Source of the DNA: Chelativorans sp. Marseille-P2723
Lineage (GTDB): Bacteria; Pseudomonadota; Alphaproteobacteria; Rhizobiales; Rhizobiaceae
Direction of reading: 5' to 3'
Assembly: GCF_902809845.1 (NCBI RefSeq)
Contig: NZ_CADDWI010000013.1
Span: 930,001-994,000, forward strand
Length of the DNA stretch: 64,000 bases
Shown here: in pieces, positions 9,986 through 19,123 of the stretch
How positions within the stretch are numbered: the first letter of the stretch is position 1
Layout of the letters: each line of letters starts with the position of its first letter
Program-made: the position numbers and the translations under genes
Notes under the pieces: model-generated
The model's database searches: none
The model's input: only the letters and a program-made list of their open reading frames with translations
Told to the model about the DNA's origin: nothing

Positions 9986-10594
9986 TAGTATGCATTTTGG
10001 GCTCGCCTCTTGAGGATCGCCGCGACACAGGCGTCGCGGCGAGTTCCTGCCTCAGAGCGAAATCCGGCAGACCTTCCGTTGCCTGTCGAGAGACATGACT
10101 GGAACCTGCATCTCACTAGCGACTGCAATATGATGCTGCCGGTTCTTGGGCGTCCCGCCGCTGGAATCCTTTGCTTGGTGTAGAGGCAGCTTTTGAGGAA
10201 ACCGGCTGTGGGAGTGGTTCTATATCCTTTCAGCTTAAGGACATGGAAAGGCGCCCAGGTGGTCGGCTGCCATCGTTTCCAGCGCCAAAATGGGCATGCC
10301 GCAGCAGTCATTCTAGTCTAATGTCCAGAAGGATCTATGACCGCAGCGGCCGCTCTTGCGTGGGCGCGCGGGCGATGATGGAGACAACCTGTAGACCACG
10401 CACCGCAGCGAGCGCCAGGAGCAAGCCTTCATGGCTCGCACCAGGCGCTGCGGGCTACTGCAAGAAACGGCCCTAAAAGCAGTTCGACCAGAATGCAGAT
10501 TGCTCCTGGGATAAATTGCTCCCGCCGTGAGGAGGGTGCTCAGCGGAGGTGAACGCGATGGCTTGTAAGCCACCGCATTTCTCTGCCGGGCGGG
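9986..10594. other. 609 bp without a convincing gene
   Basis: Several frames stay open for 80-120 codons on both strands, but none has a sensible ribosome-binding site, start, domain or compositional bias, and they overlap each other. No tRNA, hairpin with a T-tract or repeat end was recognised. Its position between the fad operon and the compositionally odd cupin-type gene suggests decayed accessory DNA, but no remnant could be named. Confidence 0.6.
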
Positions 10595-11908
10595 TTATGC
10601 CCTCTCTTCAAATGGCCCCGGAAAGAGCCGTTCAAGTTCATTCCATGAGTTTATTCTGGCCGAGAAGGCGCCATTGGCGATGTTCCTCTGGTTTTCCTCG
10701 ATCAGCGATTGCAGATTGCGTTGTCCGACAGATTTCAGCTCTTCTCGAATGAAGACCTGCGTTTCCCTGCCAAACTCCGAGCTCGTTTCTTCAAGATCCA
10801 GAAGGGCCAATGCCGGGAGCAGCGAGGTCTCCAAATAGTTGGGAGCCGAATAATCCTCGATGTGGCGTTGCTCGCCAGGTGTGAGCTCTGCCTTCTCCTG
10901 AAGATAATGGTGCAGCTTGTCTGCCAGTGAGATCACCCTCAGGAGTGCGATCTTGTCCAGGATAGAAGCGGCGAACTCCTGTAGCGTGGCAGGTTTATCT
11001 AGGGATTTCGTTTGAAGAGACGGGTCCTTTTCATAAGCCAAGGAGGAGTCCTTCGCACCCTTGGCCGTATGGGCAAGTGTTAAGGTGGTGCCGGTATGAT
11101 GGCTAAGGTCGCTCACGCTGTGCGGCCACTCAATCGGGAAGTGACGGATATCTCCCTTCTTGAAAAGGGTTTGACGCGACACCTGCATGCCTACCTCGAA
11201 TGGCTCCTGCCTTGTGAATTGTCGTTCAGTCCCATCCGCGCTCGGCTTCAGGCTGTACTTGTAGTACTTCTCCTCAGCGCTTGCCTGGTCGGCGGGGATC
11301 TCCGTATAATTTTTGTTGTTGTAGCCGCCGGAAAGTATTTTCGAGGCCAGAGTCCATCTGTGGTAATGGGGCAGTTCCTCGTCCCCTTGGGATTTTCCGC
11401 CCGGCGCGAATTTGTGCAGACGCAAAGCCCATCCCTGCTCCTTGTTTTGCATGAGGTAAAGTTTGTCAAAGAGCGGGGAAATTGCAGACTTCTTGGCTGC
11501 GAACTCGGCCTTGTCAGGATTGCGAGCGATGTGGCGTAGCACGGCGCATATCTCGTCCAGGGAGATGTCCTCGATATCTGCCGTTATGCCTGGCTTCTCC
11601 CCGTAGCCGATCTCCTTTTCCTGGTTGAACGACTTATAGCGCTCGGTGATTGCCGAATATATCCGCTCGTATGTCTTCTGGTCTTCGGCCGCCAGCCGCC
11701 TGTCCCCAAGGGAGCTTGAAAGCTTGCTGCCTTCAGCAAATGCATCGTTGAAAACTTTATTGCCTAAAGGCAGCGGTTTAACATCTTTGGATAACGATGA
11801 AGAAGATTGGGAGTGCTGCTGCAGATGAGCAGTTGATGAAGAGAATGATCGCGTTGGCTGAACACTAGGTTTCGTGGCGGACTGGATTAGCGGGGAGTCA
11901 AACCTCAT
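10595..11908 (-). CDS. Ser-rich, cupin-type protein of unknown function, effector-like
   Basis: I do not recognise a named family for this 437-residue protein. It starts with a disordered-looking segment (residues 1-45) rich in Ser, Thr, Gln and Pro and without a Sec signal peptide. The middle has cupin features: LRLHKFAPGG, then LPHYHRWTLASKILSGGY with His-X-His at 181-183, and a second motif GDIRHFPIEWPHSV at 252-265, whose spacing is like cupin motif 2 and whose last His (263) could be a third metal ligand. The C-terminal 130 residues look helical and charged. The gene is visibly poorer in GC than its neighbours, stands alone, and has an AT-rich upstream region. The N-terminus resembles the unstructured signals of type III or IV effectors, but no secretion genes or tts box are in the window. 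Start: ATG at 11908 after AGGA. Confidence 0.75.
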   Translation of the reverse strand: MRFDSPLIQSATKPSVQPTRSFSSSTAHLQQHSQSSSSLSKDVKPLPLGNKVFNDAFAEGSKLSSSLGDRRLAAEDQKTYERIYSAITERYKSFNQEKEIGYGEKPGITADIEDISLDEICAVLRHIARNPDKAEFAAKKSAISPLFDKLYLMQNKEQGWALRLHKFAPGGKSQGDEELPHYHRWTLASKILSGGYNNKNYTEIPADQASAEEKYYKYSLKPSADGTERQFTRQEPFEVGMQVSRQTLFKKGDIRHFPIEWPHSVSDLSHHTGTTLTLAHTAKGAKDSSLAYEKDPSLQTKSLDKPATLQEFAASILDKIALLRVISLADKLHHYLQEKAELTPGEQRHIEDYSAPNYLETSLLPALALLDLEETSSEFGRETQVFIREELKSVGQRNLQSLIEENQRNIANGAFSARINSWNELERLFPGPFEERA

Positions 11909-12094
11909 GATGCATTCCTAAAAAAACTAAAATCGTTTGAAGTAATAATTGTATCTTGCAGACAGGCCCTATAACGAAATTGGTTTATCGAATGGCGCAC
12001 CAGCCGAAGTGAAGTCGGGCAGGTGGACAACTGCCAAGGGAAGGATTAATAACTTCATTCGCAATTTTTTCGGGACTTGGCAGAGGAGAGGCAC

Positions 12095-12739
12095 GTGCTT
12101 TCGCACGAGAGGGTCTGGGCTGCCATCGACGCACTTGCCGAGCGCCATGCCTTGTCTGCATCGGGCCTTGCCCGTAAGGCAGGGCTGGATTCAACTGCCT
12201 TCAACCCTTCGAAACGCTATTCCGGTGACGGTCGACCGCGCTGGCCGTCCACGGAATCCATTGCCAAGATTATTGATGCCACCGGTGTCTCATTATCGGA
12301 ATTTCTCACGCTTTTGGACGGAGAAGCTCCGCTCCTGAGGCGGCAGAGCGGCCGTGACAGCGTGCCATTGATCGGATTCGCTCAGGCCGGTGCCGGCGGC
12401 TATTTTACCGATGGTGGCTTCCCGGCAGGCATGGGCTGGGAACAGGTCGATCTGCCCGGCAAGGTGGGTGAAGGAGCCTATGCCCTTCAGGTGCAGGGTG
12501 ATTCCATGCTGCCGCTATATCGCGACGGCGACATCCTGGTCGTCGAGCCTACCGCCTCCATCCGCAGGGGCGACCGGGTCGTCGTCAAGACCGCTGAAGG
12601 CGAGGTGATGGCCAAGGTCCTGCTACGCCAGTCCTCGCGGCAGATCGAGCTTTCTTCCCTCAATCCCGATCACCCCAACCGCCTTTTTGCGCAGGATGAG
12701 TTGGAGTGGATGGCCCGCATCATCTGGGCAAGCCAGTAG
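12095..12739 (+). CDS. S24-family (LexA/CI-like) helix-turn-helix transcriptional regulator
   Basis: A 214-residue repressor-type protein with an N-terminal HTH (ALSASGLARKAGLDSTAFN, then a Trp-Pro-Ser linker motif RPRWPSTESIAKII) and a C-terminal S24 peptidase-like domain. The Ser of QGDSMLP (137) and the Lys of VMAKVLL (174) are 37 residues apart, exactly as LexA Ser119 and Lys156, so the self-cleavage dyad is intact. It may be a stress-responsive repressor; targets are unknown. GTG at 12095 is preferred because GAGGAGAGG lies just upstream; a TTG 18 nt earlier overlaps that site. It is not the canonical LexA of Rhizobiales, judged by its HTH sequence. Confidence 0.85.
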   Translation: MLSHERVWAAIDALAERHALSASGLARKAGLDSTAFNPSKRYSGDGRPRWPSTESIAKIIDATGVSLSEFLTLLDGEAPLLRRQSGRDSVPLIGFAQAGAGGYFTDGGFPAGMGWEQVDLPGKVGEGAYALQVQGDSMLPLYRDGDILVVEPTASIRRGDRVVVKTAEGEVMAKVLLRQSSRQIELSSLNPDHPNRLFAQDELEWMARIIWASQ

Positions 12740-12767
12740 GTCTTTTGATCCCGCCGATGAAGGCTTG

Positions 12768-14426
12768 TCAGAGCTCCAATTTGCCTGCCAGCGCCTTATC
12801 AATCAGAGCGCAAGTCTCCGCAATCCCGTAGAGGGCGGCGAAGGAGCCGAAACGCGGCCCTCGCTCTTGCCCGAGCAATATCTGATAGAGCATCTGGAAA
12901 AAGGCGACGGATACGCCCGGACCGCCCGTAGGGCTCTTGCGCTTGTGGTCCTGGTAACGCTCGATGCCGCGAGCCACATCCAGCGCGGCGTTCTGAATGG
13001 TTTCGCCGTCCGACCCTCCGGGAAGGCTGGCGAGCTTGTCACGCAACTCCTGAAGCGCCTGCCGCTCGATCTCATCCGGCGCACGGAATTTCTTCGCCGG
13101 CTTCACGAAGTCATCGAAGTAGCGCAGGGCATAGTCCGTCAGCCGGTCGAGCTCGGGATGAGTCTCGGCCGTCACGCCTGGCGCATAGCGCGAGATGAAG
13201 CCCCACAGGACGCCCTTCTCATGCGCGTTCGAGGCACTCACAAGATTGAGCAGCAGGGCAAAGGGCACCGGCAACTCGATCTGCGGAGGCGCTCCTTCAT
13301 GGATATGCCAGGAGGGATTGTTCAGCCTGCTTGACCAGTCCTGCTGCGGATAAGCGGAAAGGAAGGCGTAATAATCGTCCACCGCTTTCGGGATCACGTC
13401 GAAATAAAGCCGCTTCGCCGTCCTTGGCTTCTGAAACATGTAGAGCGAGAGGCTTTCTGTCGGCGCATAGGTGAGCCACTCGTCTATGGTGAGACCGTTG
13501 CCCCGGGATTTCGAGATTTTCTGGCCCTCCTCGTCGAGGAAGAGCTCGTAGGTGAATCCCTCGGGCGGGCGCCCGTCGAGCGCGATACAAATCTGTCCGG
13601 CAAGCTTGACGCTGTCGATCAGATCCTTGCCTGCCATCTCGTAGTCGACGCCAAGCGCCGTCCACCGCATCGCCCAGTCCGGCTTCCACTGCAACTTGGC
13701 GTGGCCGCCAGTCACCGGTGTCTCGTACCGTTCACCGCTTTCCGGGTCGCGCCAGACGATGGTTCCAGCATCGAGATTGCGTTGCTCGATCGGTACCTGC
13801 ATCACCACGCCGGTGACCGGATGGATGGGCAGGAAGGGGGAATAGGTCTGCGCACGCTCTTCACGAAGCGATGGCAGCATGATCGCCATCACAGCGTCGA
13901 AGCGCTCTAATATCTTCAGAAGCGTAGCATCGAAACGCCCGGACGAGTAATATTCGCTCGAAGAGGCAAATTCATATTCAAAGCCAAACTGGTCGAGAAA
14001 TGCCCGCAGGCGCGCATTGTTCGCCGCGCCAAAGGAGGGATATTCGTTCGAGAAGGGGTCGGGAACGCTTGTAAGGGGCTTGCCGAGATGGGCCCGCAGC
14101 ATCTCCTGGTTTGGCACATTGTCCGGCACCTTGCGAAGCCCGTCCATATCGTCCGAGAAGCAGAGGAGCTTCGTCTTTACCTTATCCTCGGTAAGAACGC
14201 GGAAAGCATGGCGAACCATGGAAGTGCGAGCCACCTCGCCAAAGGTGCCGATATGCGGCAACCCGGAAGGCCCGTAACCCGTCTCGAACAGAACGGTTTC
14301 GGGAAAAGGCCCTCCCTCGTAGCGTTTGATGATCTTGCGCGCCTCTTCGAACGGCCAGGCCTTGGCCACGGCCGCCGCTTCCAGAATCTCGGGCTTGAGT
14401 TCGAGCGCGTCTTGGAACGTCGTCAT
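12768..14426 (-). CDS. lysK: Lysyl-tRNA synthetase, class I
   Basis: The 552-residue class I LysRS charges tRNA-Lys. The class I signatures are visible: [11 protein letters not shown] (HIGH-type, His58) and [11 protein letters not shown] (KMSKS-type). Class I LysRS is the form found in archaea and many alphaproteobacteria, in contrast to the class II LysS of most bacteria. The ATG at 14426 follows GGAAAG and gives the family N-terminus; a longer upstream extension has no homologous look. It is convergent with the S24 regulator, with 28 bp between stops. Confidence 0.96.
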   Translation of the reverse strand: MTTFQDALELKPEILEAAAVAKAWPFEEARKIIKRYEGGPFPETVLFETGYGPSGLPHIGTFGEVARTSMVRHAFRVLTEDKVKTKLLCFSDDMDGLRKVPDNVPNQEMLRAHLGKPLTSVPDPFSNEYPSFGAANNARLRAFLDQFGFEYEFASSSEYYSSGRFDATLLKILERFDAVMAIMLPSLREERAQTYSPFLPIHPVTGVVMQVPIEQRNLDAGTIVWRDPESGERYETPVTGGHAKLQWKPDWAMRWTALGVDYEMAGKDLIDSVKLAGQICIALDGRPPEGFTYELFLDEEGQKISKSRGNGLTIDEWLTYAPTESLSLYMFQKPRTAKRLYFDVIPKAVDDYYAFLSAYPQQDWSSRLNNPSWHIHEGAPPQIELPVPFALLLNLVSASNAHEKGVLWGFISRYAPGVTAETHPELDRLTDYALRYFDDFVKPAKKFRAPDEIERQALQELRDKLASLPGGSDGETIQNAALDVARGIERYQDHKRKSPTGGPGVSVAFFQMLYQILLGQERGPRFGSFAALYGIAETCALIDKALAGKLEL

Positions 14427-14601
14427 GTCGCTTTCCGCAGGTAAATCGTTTGAGCAGGCCAAAATACCTTCTTCAGAAGGCGGCCGCGCGCGAGACACGC
14501 TGTAGGACGCGTGATGCCATGCGTCAATCGCGAGGGGGCTTTTTCGTTGCGACCGCTGCCGGTGCTGTCTAATTTGGCCATAGGAATGGAAAGGATGCCT
14601 T

Positions 14602-15018
14602 ATGAGTGGACAACCCTCGATACAGGAAGCGCTGATCTATCTGATGGTGGTCATTTCCGCCGTGGATCGCGACATGACCGATTCCGAACTCGCGCGTATT
14701 GGCGATATCATCCGCACGCTTCCCGTATTTCGCAGCTTCGATGAAAGCCATGTCGTCGACGTGGCACGCCAATGCCAACAGATGCTGCAACAGGAGAACG
14801 GACCGGAGCGTGTTCTGGACCTGGTGCGTGACACCGTGCCTGTGGGGATGCACGATACCGCCTATGCGCTTGCCGTTGAGGTGGCTGCGGCCGATCTTCA
14901 CGTCGAGCCGGAGGAAGAGCGCATGTTGCAGATCCTTCGCAGCAGGCTTCAGATTGAACCGCTGGTTGCGGCTGCCATCGGGCGAGCCGCTCGTGCGCGC
15001 CACCGGCACTTTTCCTGA
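14602..15018 (+). CDS. TerB-family (tellurite resistance TerB-like) protein
   Basis: A 138-residue, all-helical acidic protein with TerB features: an early segment [25 protein letters not shown] and a second acidic repeat [21 protein letters not shown], in which pairs of acidic residues would bind metal. TerB-like proteins are cytoplasmic and often of unknown role; the name does not imply tellurite resistance here, as no other ter gene is near. Start ATG at 14602 after GGAAAGGA. A membrane hydroxylase gene follows after 56 bp, possibly co-transcribed. Confidence 0.8.
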   Translation: MSGQPSIQEALIYLMVVISAVDRDMTDSELARIGDIIRTLPVFRSFDESHVVDVARQCQQMLQQENGPERVLDLVRDTVPVGMHDTAYALAVEVAAADLHVEPEEERMLQILRSRLQIEPLVAAAIGRAARARHRHFS

Positions 15019-15074
15019 GCGCCTCAAGCACTTTTGACTGGAGGCAGACGCGGCTGCGGCATTAGATTGGTGCG

Positions 15075-15896
15075 ATGGGTGAACTGGTTCTATCTGAGGC
15101 AGGTATTCGCCTCATCGCCTTTACGTCGATCTTTACGGCAATGGCGGCTTACGAGCTTTGCTCGCCTCGGTTAGAGCGAGCGGAAATGACCGGCGCGCTG
15201 CGCACGCGGCGCTGGTTCACAAACATTTCGCTGCTCCTCATCTCCTCCGCGCTCTTGCGCGTGATTTTTCCAGCAGCGGCGGTAGGCGCTGCGTTCTGGG
15301 CGGAAGCTCGTGGGTGGGGGCTCTTCCATCAGCTTGACGTGAATCCTTTTCTGGCGGGCGTGCTGTCGTTTGTGGTGCTCGATTTCGCCGTGTGGCTGGA
15401 GCATGTCGCAAGCCATAAGATTCCGCTGCTCTGGCGCATCCACAGGGTGCATCATGCGGATACAGGCTTCGACGTTACCACGGGGCTGCGGTTCCACCCG
15501 CTTGAAATACTCGTGTCGATGCTGTGGAAGGTCGCTGTGGTGATGAGCTTGGGCGCACCTATCATTTCAGTGCTGGTTTTCGAAATCGTGCTCAATGGCA
15601 CGTCCATGTTCAACCACGCGAATATTGACATCCCTCGGCCGGTGGATCGGTTGCTGCGCCTGTTCCTCGTTACGCCAGACATGCACCGTGTGCACCATTC
15701 CAGCATCCGGCGCGAGACCGATTCCAATTATGGCTTCAACTTTCCCTTCTGGGACCGGCTCTTTCGCACTTATGTGGCCGAGCCAAGTCAGGGCCACGAG
15801 AAGATGCAGATCGGCCTCAGCCAGTTCCGCGGAACGCATGTGGCGCGTATTCTGTGGGTGCTCGCCCTCCCGTTCCGCGCAGGGCGCGGTCAGTAG
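15075..15896 (+). CDS. Sterol desaturase / fatty-acid hydroxylase family membrane protein
   Basis: A 273-residue integral membrane protein with several hydrophobic segments and the eight-histidine di-iron pattern of the family: EHVASHK, RIHRVHHAD, FNHANI and MHRVHHSS. Enzymes of this fold hydroxylate or desaturate lipids, carotenoids or ceramides, or cleave ether lipids; the substrate here is not predictable. The nearest lipid genes are olsB and the beta-oxidation operon, several kb away. Hydroxylation of ornithine lipids by an OlsE-type member of this superfamily is one possibility, but nothing specific supports it. Its last 7 nt overlap the convergent binding-protein gene. Confidence 0.85.
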   Translation: MGELVLSEAGIRLIAFTSIFTAMAAYELCSPRLERAEMTGALRTRRWFTNISLLLISSALLRVIFPAAAVGAAFWAEARGWGLFHQLDVNPFLAGVLSFVVLDFAVWLEHVASHKIPLLWRIHRVHHADTGFDVTTGLRFHPLEILVSMLWKVAVVMSLGAPIISVLVFEIVLNGTSMFNHANIDIPRPVDRLLRLFLVTPDMHRVHHSSIRRETDSNYGFNFPFWDRLFRTYVAEPSQGHEKMQIGLSQFRGTHVARILWVLALPFRAGRGQ

Positions 15897-16723
15897 AAGC
15901 CGACGGGGAAATAGCGCAGATAAAGCTCGTCAAAACCACCGCTGGTCTCGATCGACCAAAGGGCATAGTCGATGGCGGCAGCCAGAACGGGAGTGTCGCG
16001 CCGTACGGCGATTGCGAGCCCCTGCCCGAGATATTCGGGAGCCAGATAGGGGCCACCGGCAAAGGCGCAACATGCATGTCCCTCCCCATCCGCCAGGTGG
16101 AAGCCGAGGCGCATTCCGTCCGCGAACACGGCGTCGAGCTTGCTGCCGGCCAAACTTCTTATCAGTTCAGCCTCGTTCGTAAGGAGGACTGGCTCGACGC
16201 CGGGAAAGAAGTCGCGCAACATTTCTTCATGGGCAGTGGCTTCGACAACGCCCACGCGCTTTCCTGCAAGCCATTCGGTTAGGGGCTCCCTCACGTCAGC
16301 ATCCTTTCGTGTGACGAAACGCGCGGGAAACTGGAGATAGGAACGTGAAAACAGGAAGTTTTCGCGGTTTTGCCTCGTTACCGCGAGCCCCGCAACGATC
16401 GCCTCGCCCTCTCCTTTCTCAAGTGCCGAGGCAAGCTCATCGAAAGGAACAGCCTGGATCTGGCACCGGTCGAGAATATCGAGGGCGGTGCATATGGCGC
16501 GTGAAAGATCGACATGGAAACCGGCCAAGTGTCCGCCCTCGTCGATGAAGTTGAACGGAAAGAAATCCGTCGTCGTGAGAAAACGCAACCGCGTGAGGGC
16601 TGACAGGTCCGGCTTTGCAATGCGCTCCCTTGCATCCCATTGATACGGGATCGCCTGCTGAGCGGCCGTCTGGCCAGTGCAGGAAAGTACGGCAAAAAGA
16701 AGGATGATTGGCAAAAGGCGCAA
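15890..16723 (-). CDS. Orphan periplasmic amino-acid-type solute-binding protein
   Basis: A 277-residue exported protein of the SBP_bac_3 type: LRFLTTTDFFPFNFIDEGGHLAGFHVDLSRAI and the following lobe (KRVGVVEATAHEEM, KLDAVFADG) are typical. A signal peptide (LRLLPIILLFAVLSCTGQTAAQQA region) is reached only if translation starts at TTG 16723; the ATG codons upstream in frame give an unlikely hydrophilic leader of about 80 residues. No permease or ATPase is next to it, so it either serves a remote transporter or has a sensory role. It is convergent with the hydroxylase gene and divergent from the glycosyltransferase. Confidence 0.8.
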   Translation of the reverse strand: MRLLPIILLFAVLSCTGQTAAQQAIPYQWDARERIAKPDLSALTRLRFLTTTDFFPFNFIDEGGHLAGFHVDLSRAICTALDILDRCQIQAVPFDELASALEKGEGEAIVAGLAVTRQNRENFLFSRSYLQFPARFVTRKDADVREPLTEWLAGKRVGVVEATAHEEMLRDFFPGVEPVLLTNEAELIRSLAGSKLDAVFADGMRLGFHLADGEGHACCAFAGGPYLAPEYLGQGLAIAVRRDTPVLAAAIDYALWSIETSGGFDELYLRYFPVGFY

Positions 16724-17116
16724 TGTCGTGATCCCGTACTCCGAGCCCGATCTTATAGTGGGCCGGACGGATAGTAGGCCGAGCGGAGCGATGAAATGGT
16801 GCAACTTCTGCAAATCTCTTCCTTTATACCGGCTCGCCGTTTGATTGTATCTCGGCATTGACGGGCTCGATTTTTTTCCACAATATAATTCCATCCGGTG
16901 GGGGAAAGGGCCTGGATGAGAAAAGGGGGGATATTGATGCGAATTGTACCCGTGGGGGAGCGGCGACAATACTTTGAGATTGTTGGCGGATGCTACAGGC
17001 TTTGCGCATGGCGCGGTTTGTCTCCGTCCCTATTCTTCCAAGACTGAACCCAAGGCAATTTAATCTCCTGATAATGGCTGAGTGGCGCTTCCTGCCGCCA
17101 CCGTGGGGCTTTCCAT
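16724..17116. other. Divergent intergenic region, 393 bp
   Basis: No gene is seen. It lies between the starts of the binding protein and the membrane glycosyltransferase, so it must hold both promoters. A TATAAT hexamer at 16884-16889 with a TTGACG at 16858-16863 would be a strong pair, but the spacer is 20 nt, longer than the usual 16-18. The T-run and AT-rich stretch around 16868-16890 stand out against the GC-rich surroundings. Confidence 0.5.
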
Positions 17117-19123
17117 ATGAAGAGAAACTGGCATGCGGGTGCTTGCGCACCGGCAGCGCAGAATGATGTTCCGTTTTGTCCTTCCTACAAGGAGGTGCAA
17201 AGGATCACTCCTTCAAGTTCTGCCGAATGGCGTCCAATCCTCGATGCCCTTGGTGTCTCCGATCGCACGATAGAGGCGATAGAAGCTCGAGCAAAGGTTG
17301 CGGGCGTCCCGTTCCAGGTGGAACTACTGGCCTCGGGGGCCGTAGGCGAGGGGGTTTTCTATCGCGCTCTGGCTAATCATCTCAGGCTCGGGTTTCGCGC
17401 GGAAATACCGCCGGAAAGTCTCCTTATGCGTGAGGAGCAGTGTCGCCAGGCGCTCCGCCGGCCCGGCGGCATCCGTCTCGTTCCTGCCGCAGAAGGTCCC
17501 CTGACCGTTCTGCTGATCGCCCCAGACCGGCTCGACATCAACGCCTTGCGGCGCTTCATGCGGCGCTACCCCGACATTGCCGAGCAGATACGCATCGTTC
17601 CACCGCTCGCGTTGCGAAGGGCGGTGCAGCTTCGAGCGAGGGAAAGCCTGTTGCGCCTCGCAGTCAGCCATCTTTTTGACACGGCGCCACACCTTTCCGC
17701 GCGGTTTGTGCTGAACTCGTGGCAGGGTATCGCGCTCGGGGCTTTGCTCGTGACGTTCCTCGCAGGCCTTCTTCTGGCTTCAGGCGTAACCCTGCTCATT
17801 CTGCATTTGCTACTTTCGATCCTTTTCTTCGGCTGCGTCGTATTGCGGTTCATGGTCAGCCAGGAGGTCCGCAGCGCGCCCGAGCCCGTCTCTTTAAAGG
17901 CCACCAGGACGGAAGAAATGCCCGTCTATACCGTTCTCGTTGCGCTATACCAGGAGGCGGAAATCGTTCCGGATCTGTTGATGGCGCTGAGCCGGATCGT
18001 CTGGCCGCGCAGCAAGCTGGAGATCAAGCTTGTCTGCGAGGAAGACGATCACGAGACGCTGGAGGCAATACGGGCGCAGGAGCTGCGTTCCTATATCGAG
18101 GTCATCGAGGTCCCGCGGGGCGGGCCTAGAACCAAGCCGAAGGCGCTCTCCTATGCGTTACCAATGACTACCGGCGAGTTGGTTGTCTTGTACGACGCGG
18201 AGGATCGACCGCATCCCTTTCAGCTTGTGGAAGCATGGCAACGCTTCTGCGAATGCGGTGATAATCTGGCCTGCGTGCAAGCCCCTCTTGTCATCACGAA
18301 TGGCAGGCAAAGCTGGCTTTCAACCATGTTTGCGTTTGAATATTCGGCACTGTTCCAGGGTATCCTGCCGTGGCTTGCGCGCCGGAACCTGGTATTGCCG
18401 CTAGGGGGCACCTCGAACCATTTTCGTCGAAGTGTTCTGGAAGGCATCGGGGGATGGGACCCGTGCAATGTCACTGAGGATGCCGATCTTGGCTTGCGTC
18501 TTAGCCGCCACGGTTACAACGTGCAAACGATCACCTACCCCACCTATGAAGATGCACCAACGAAGTTTCGTGTCTGGTTGCCGCAACGTACGCGCTGGTT
18601 CAAGGGATGGGCGCAGACCTGGCTCGTCCACATGCGCGATGTGGGCGAGCTCTTCCGCGATCTAGGACCAGGCTCCTTTGTAATAACGCAGGTTCTCACT
18701 GCCGGTATGCTCGTTTCCGCACTTGCCTATTCTGTCTTCGCAGTTACGGCGCTGGCGCTTGCTGCCCATCTTCTGGCCGGCGGTGTCCTGCAGGAAACGC
18801 GTGCCATGCTCCTCCTGCTGGATACGGTCAACATTATATTGGGCCACGCAGCATTTCTGGCGGTCGGCTGGCAATCCCTGCCGCGGACGGAGCGTCGCGG
18901 CCTTTGGAAGCTTGTGCTGCTTACCCCCATTTACTGGCTGCTCTTGTCCGCGGCTGCCTGGCGGGCGCTATGGATGCTTTACCGAAAGCCGCACCATTGG
19001 GAGAAGACGCCACATAGCCCGAGCCGGCCCGTGAGCCCTCAAGTCCGGCAGAGAAAGAAGGAGCTGCGGCGATCGCCTTTCATTCTTCCACGGGTCTCCG
19101 TTTCGAGAGAGGGGGCCGGATAG
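17117..19123 (+). CDS. Membrane glycosyltransferase, GT2 (cellulose-synthase-like) with N-terminal MshEN-like domain
   Basis: The 668-residue protein contains a processive-type GT2 domain between membrane segments. Visible motifs are YTVLVALYQEAEIVP, VCEEDDHET, VVLYDAEDRP (DXD), NVTEDADLGLRL (TED) and QRTRWFKGW (QXXRW). Hydrophobic segments precede (about 210-240) and follow (about 530-640) the catalytic core. About residues 60-95 (VELLASGAVGEGVFYRALANHL) resemble the MshEN/GspE N-terminal fold, which in some GT2 enzymes binds cyclic di-GMP. It probably makes or exports a polysaccharide at the inner membrane. No partner gene is adjacent. The start (ATG 17117) has a weak ribosome-binding site; a GTG about 80 nt downstream after AAGGAG is an alternative. 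Confidence 0.85.
   Translation: MKRNWHAGACAPAAQNDVPFCPSYKEVQRITPSSSAEWRPILDALGVSDRTIEAIEARAKVAGVPFQVELLASGAVGEGVFYRALANHLRLGFRAEIPPESLLMREEQCRQALRRPGGIRLVPAAEGPLTVLLIAPDRLDINALRRFMRRYPDIAEQIRIVPPLALRRAVQLRARESLLRLAVSHLFDTAPHLSARFVLNSWQGIALGALLVTFLAGLLLASGVTLLILHLLLSILFFGCVVLRFMVSQEVRSAPEPVSLKATRTEEMPVYTVLVALYQEAEIVPDLLMALSRIVWPRSKLEIKLVCEEDDHETLEAIRAQELRSYIEVIEVPRGGPRTKPKALSYALPMTTGELVVLYDAEDRPHPFQLVEAWQRFCECGDNLACVQAPLVITNGRQSWLSTMFAFEYSALFQGILPWLARRNLVLPLGGTSNHFRRSVLEGIGGWDPCNVTEDADLGLRLSRHGYNVQTITYPTYEDAPTKFRVWLPQRTRWFKGWAQTWLVHMRDVGELFRDLGPGSFVITQVLTAGMLVSALAYSVFAVTALALAAHLLAGGVLQETRAMLLLLDTVNIILGHAAFLAVGWQSLPRTERRGLWKLVLLTPIYWLLLSAAAWRALWMLYRKPHHWEKTPHSPSRPVSPQVRQRKKELRRSPFILPRVSVSREGAG

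Noticed and set aside
10171-10476. 101-codon frame between fadJ and the cupin gene
   Set aside because: No ribosome-binding site, no conserved motif, and rival frames on the other strand are equally long.
11909-12094. tts box (type III secretion promoter) upstream of the cupin-type gene
   Set aside because: No match to the tts consensus was found in either direction; the region is simply AT-rich.
14602-15018. Tellurite-resistance operon
   Set aside because: Only a TerB-like domain is present; no terA, terC, terD or terZ gene is near.
16858-16889. TTGACG...TATAAT promoter pair
   Set aside because: Both hexamers are good but the spacer is 20 nt, so I mention it only as part of the intergenic description.
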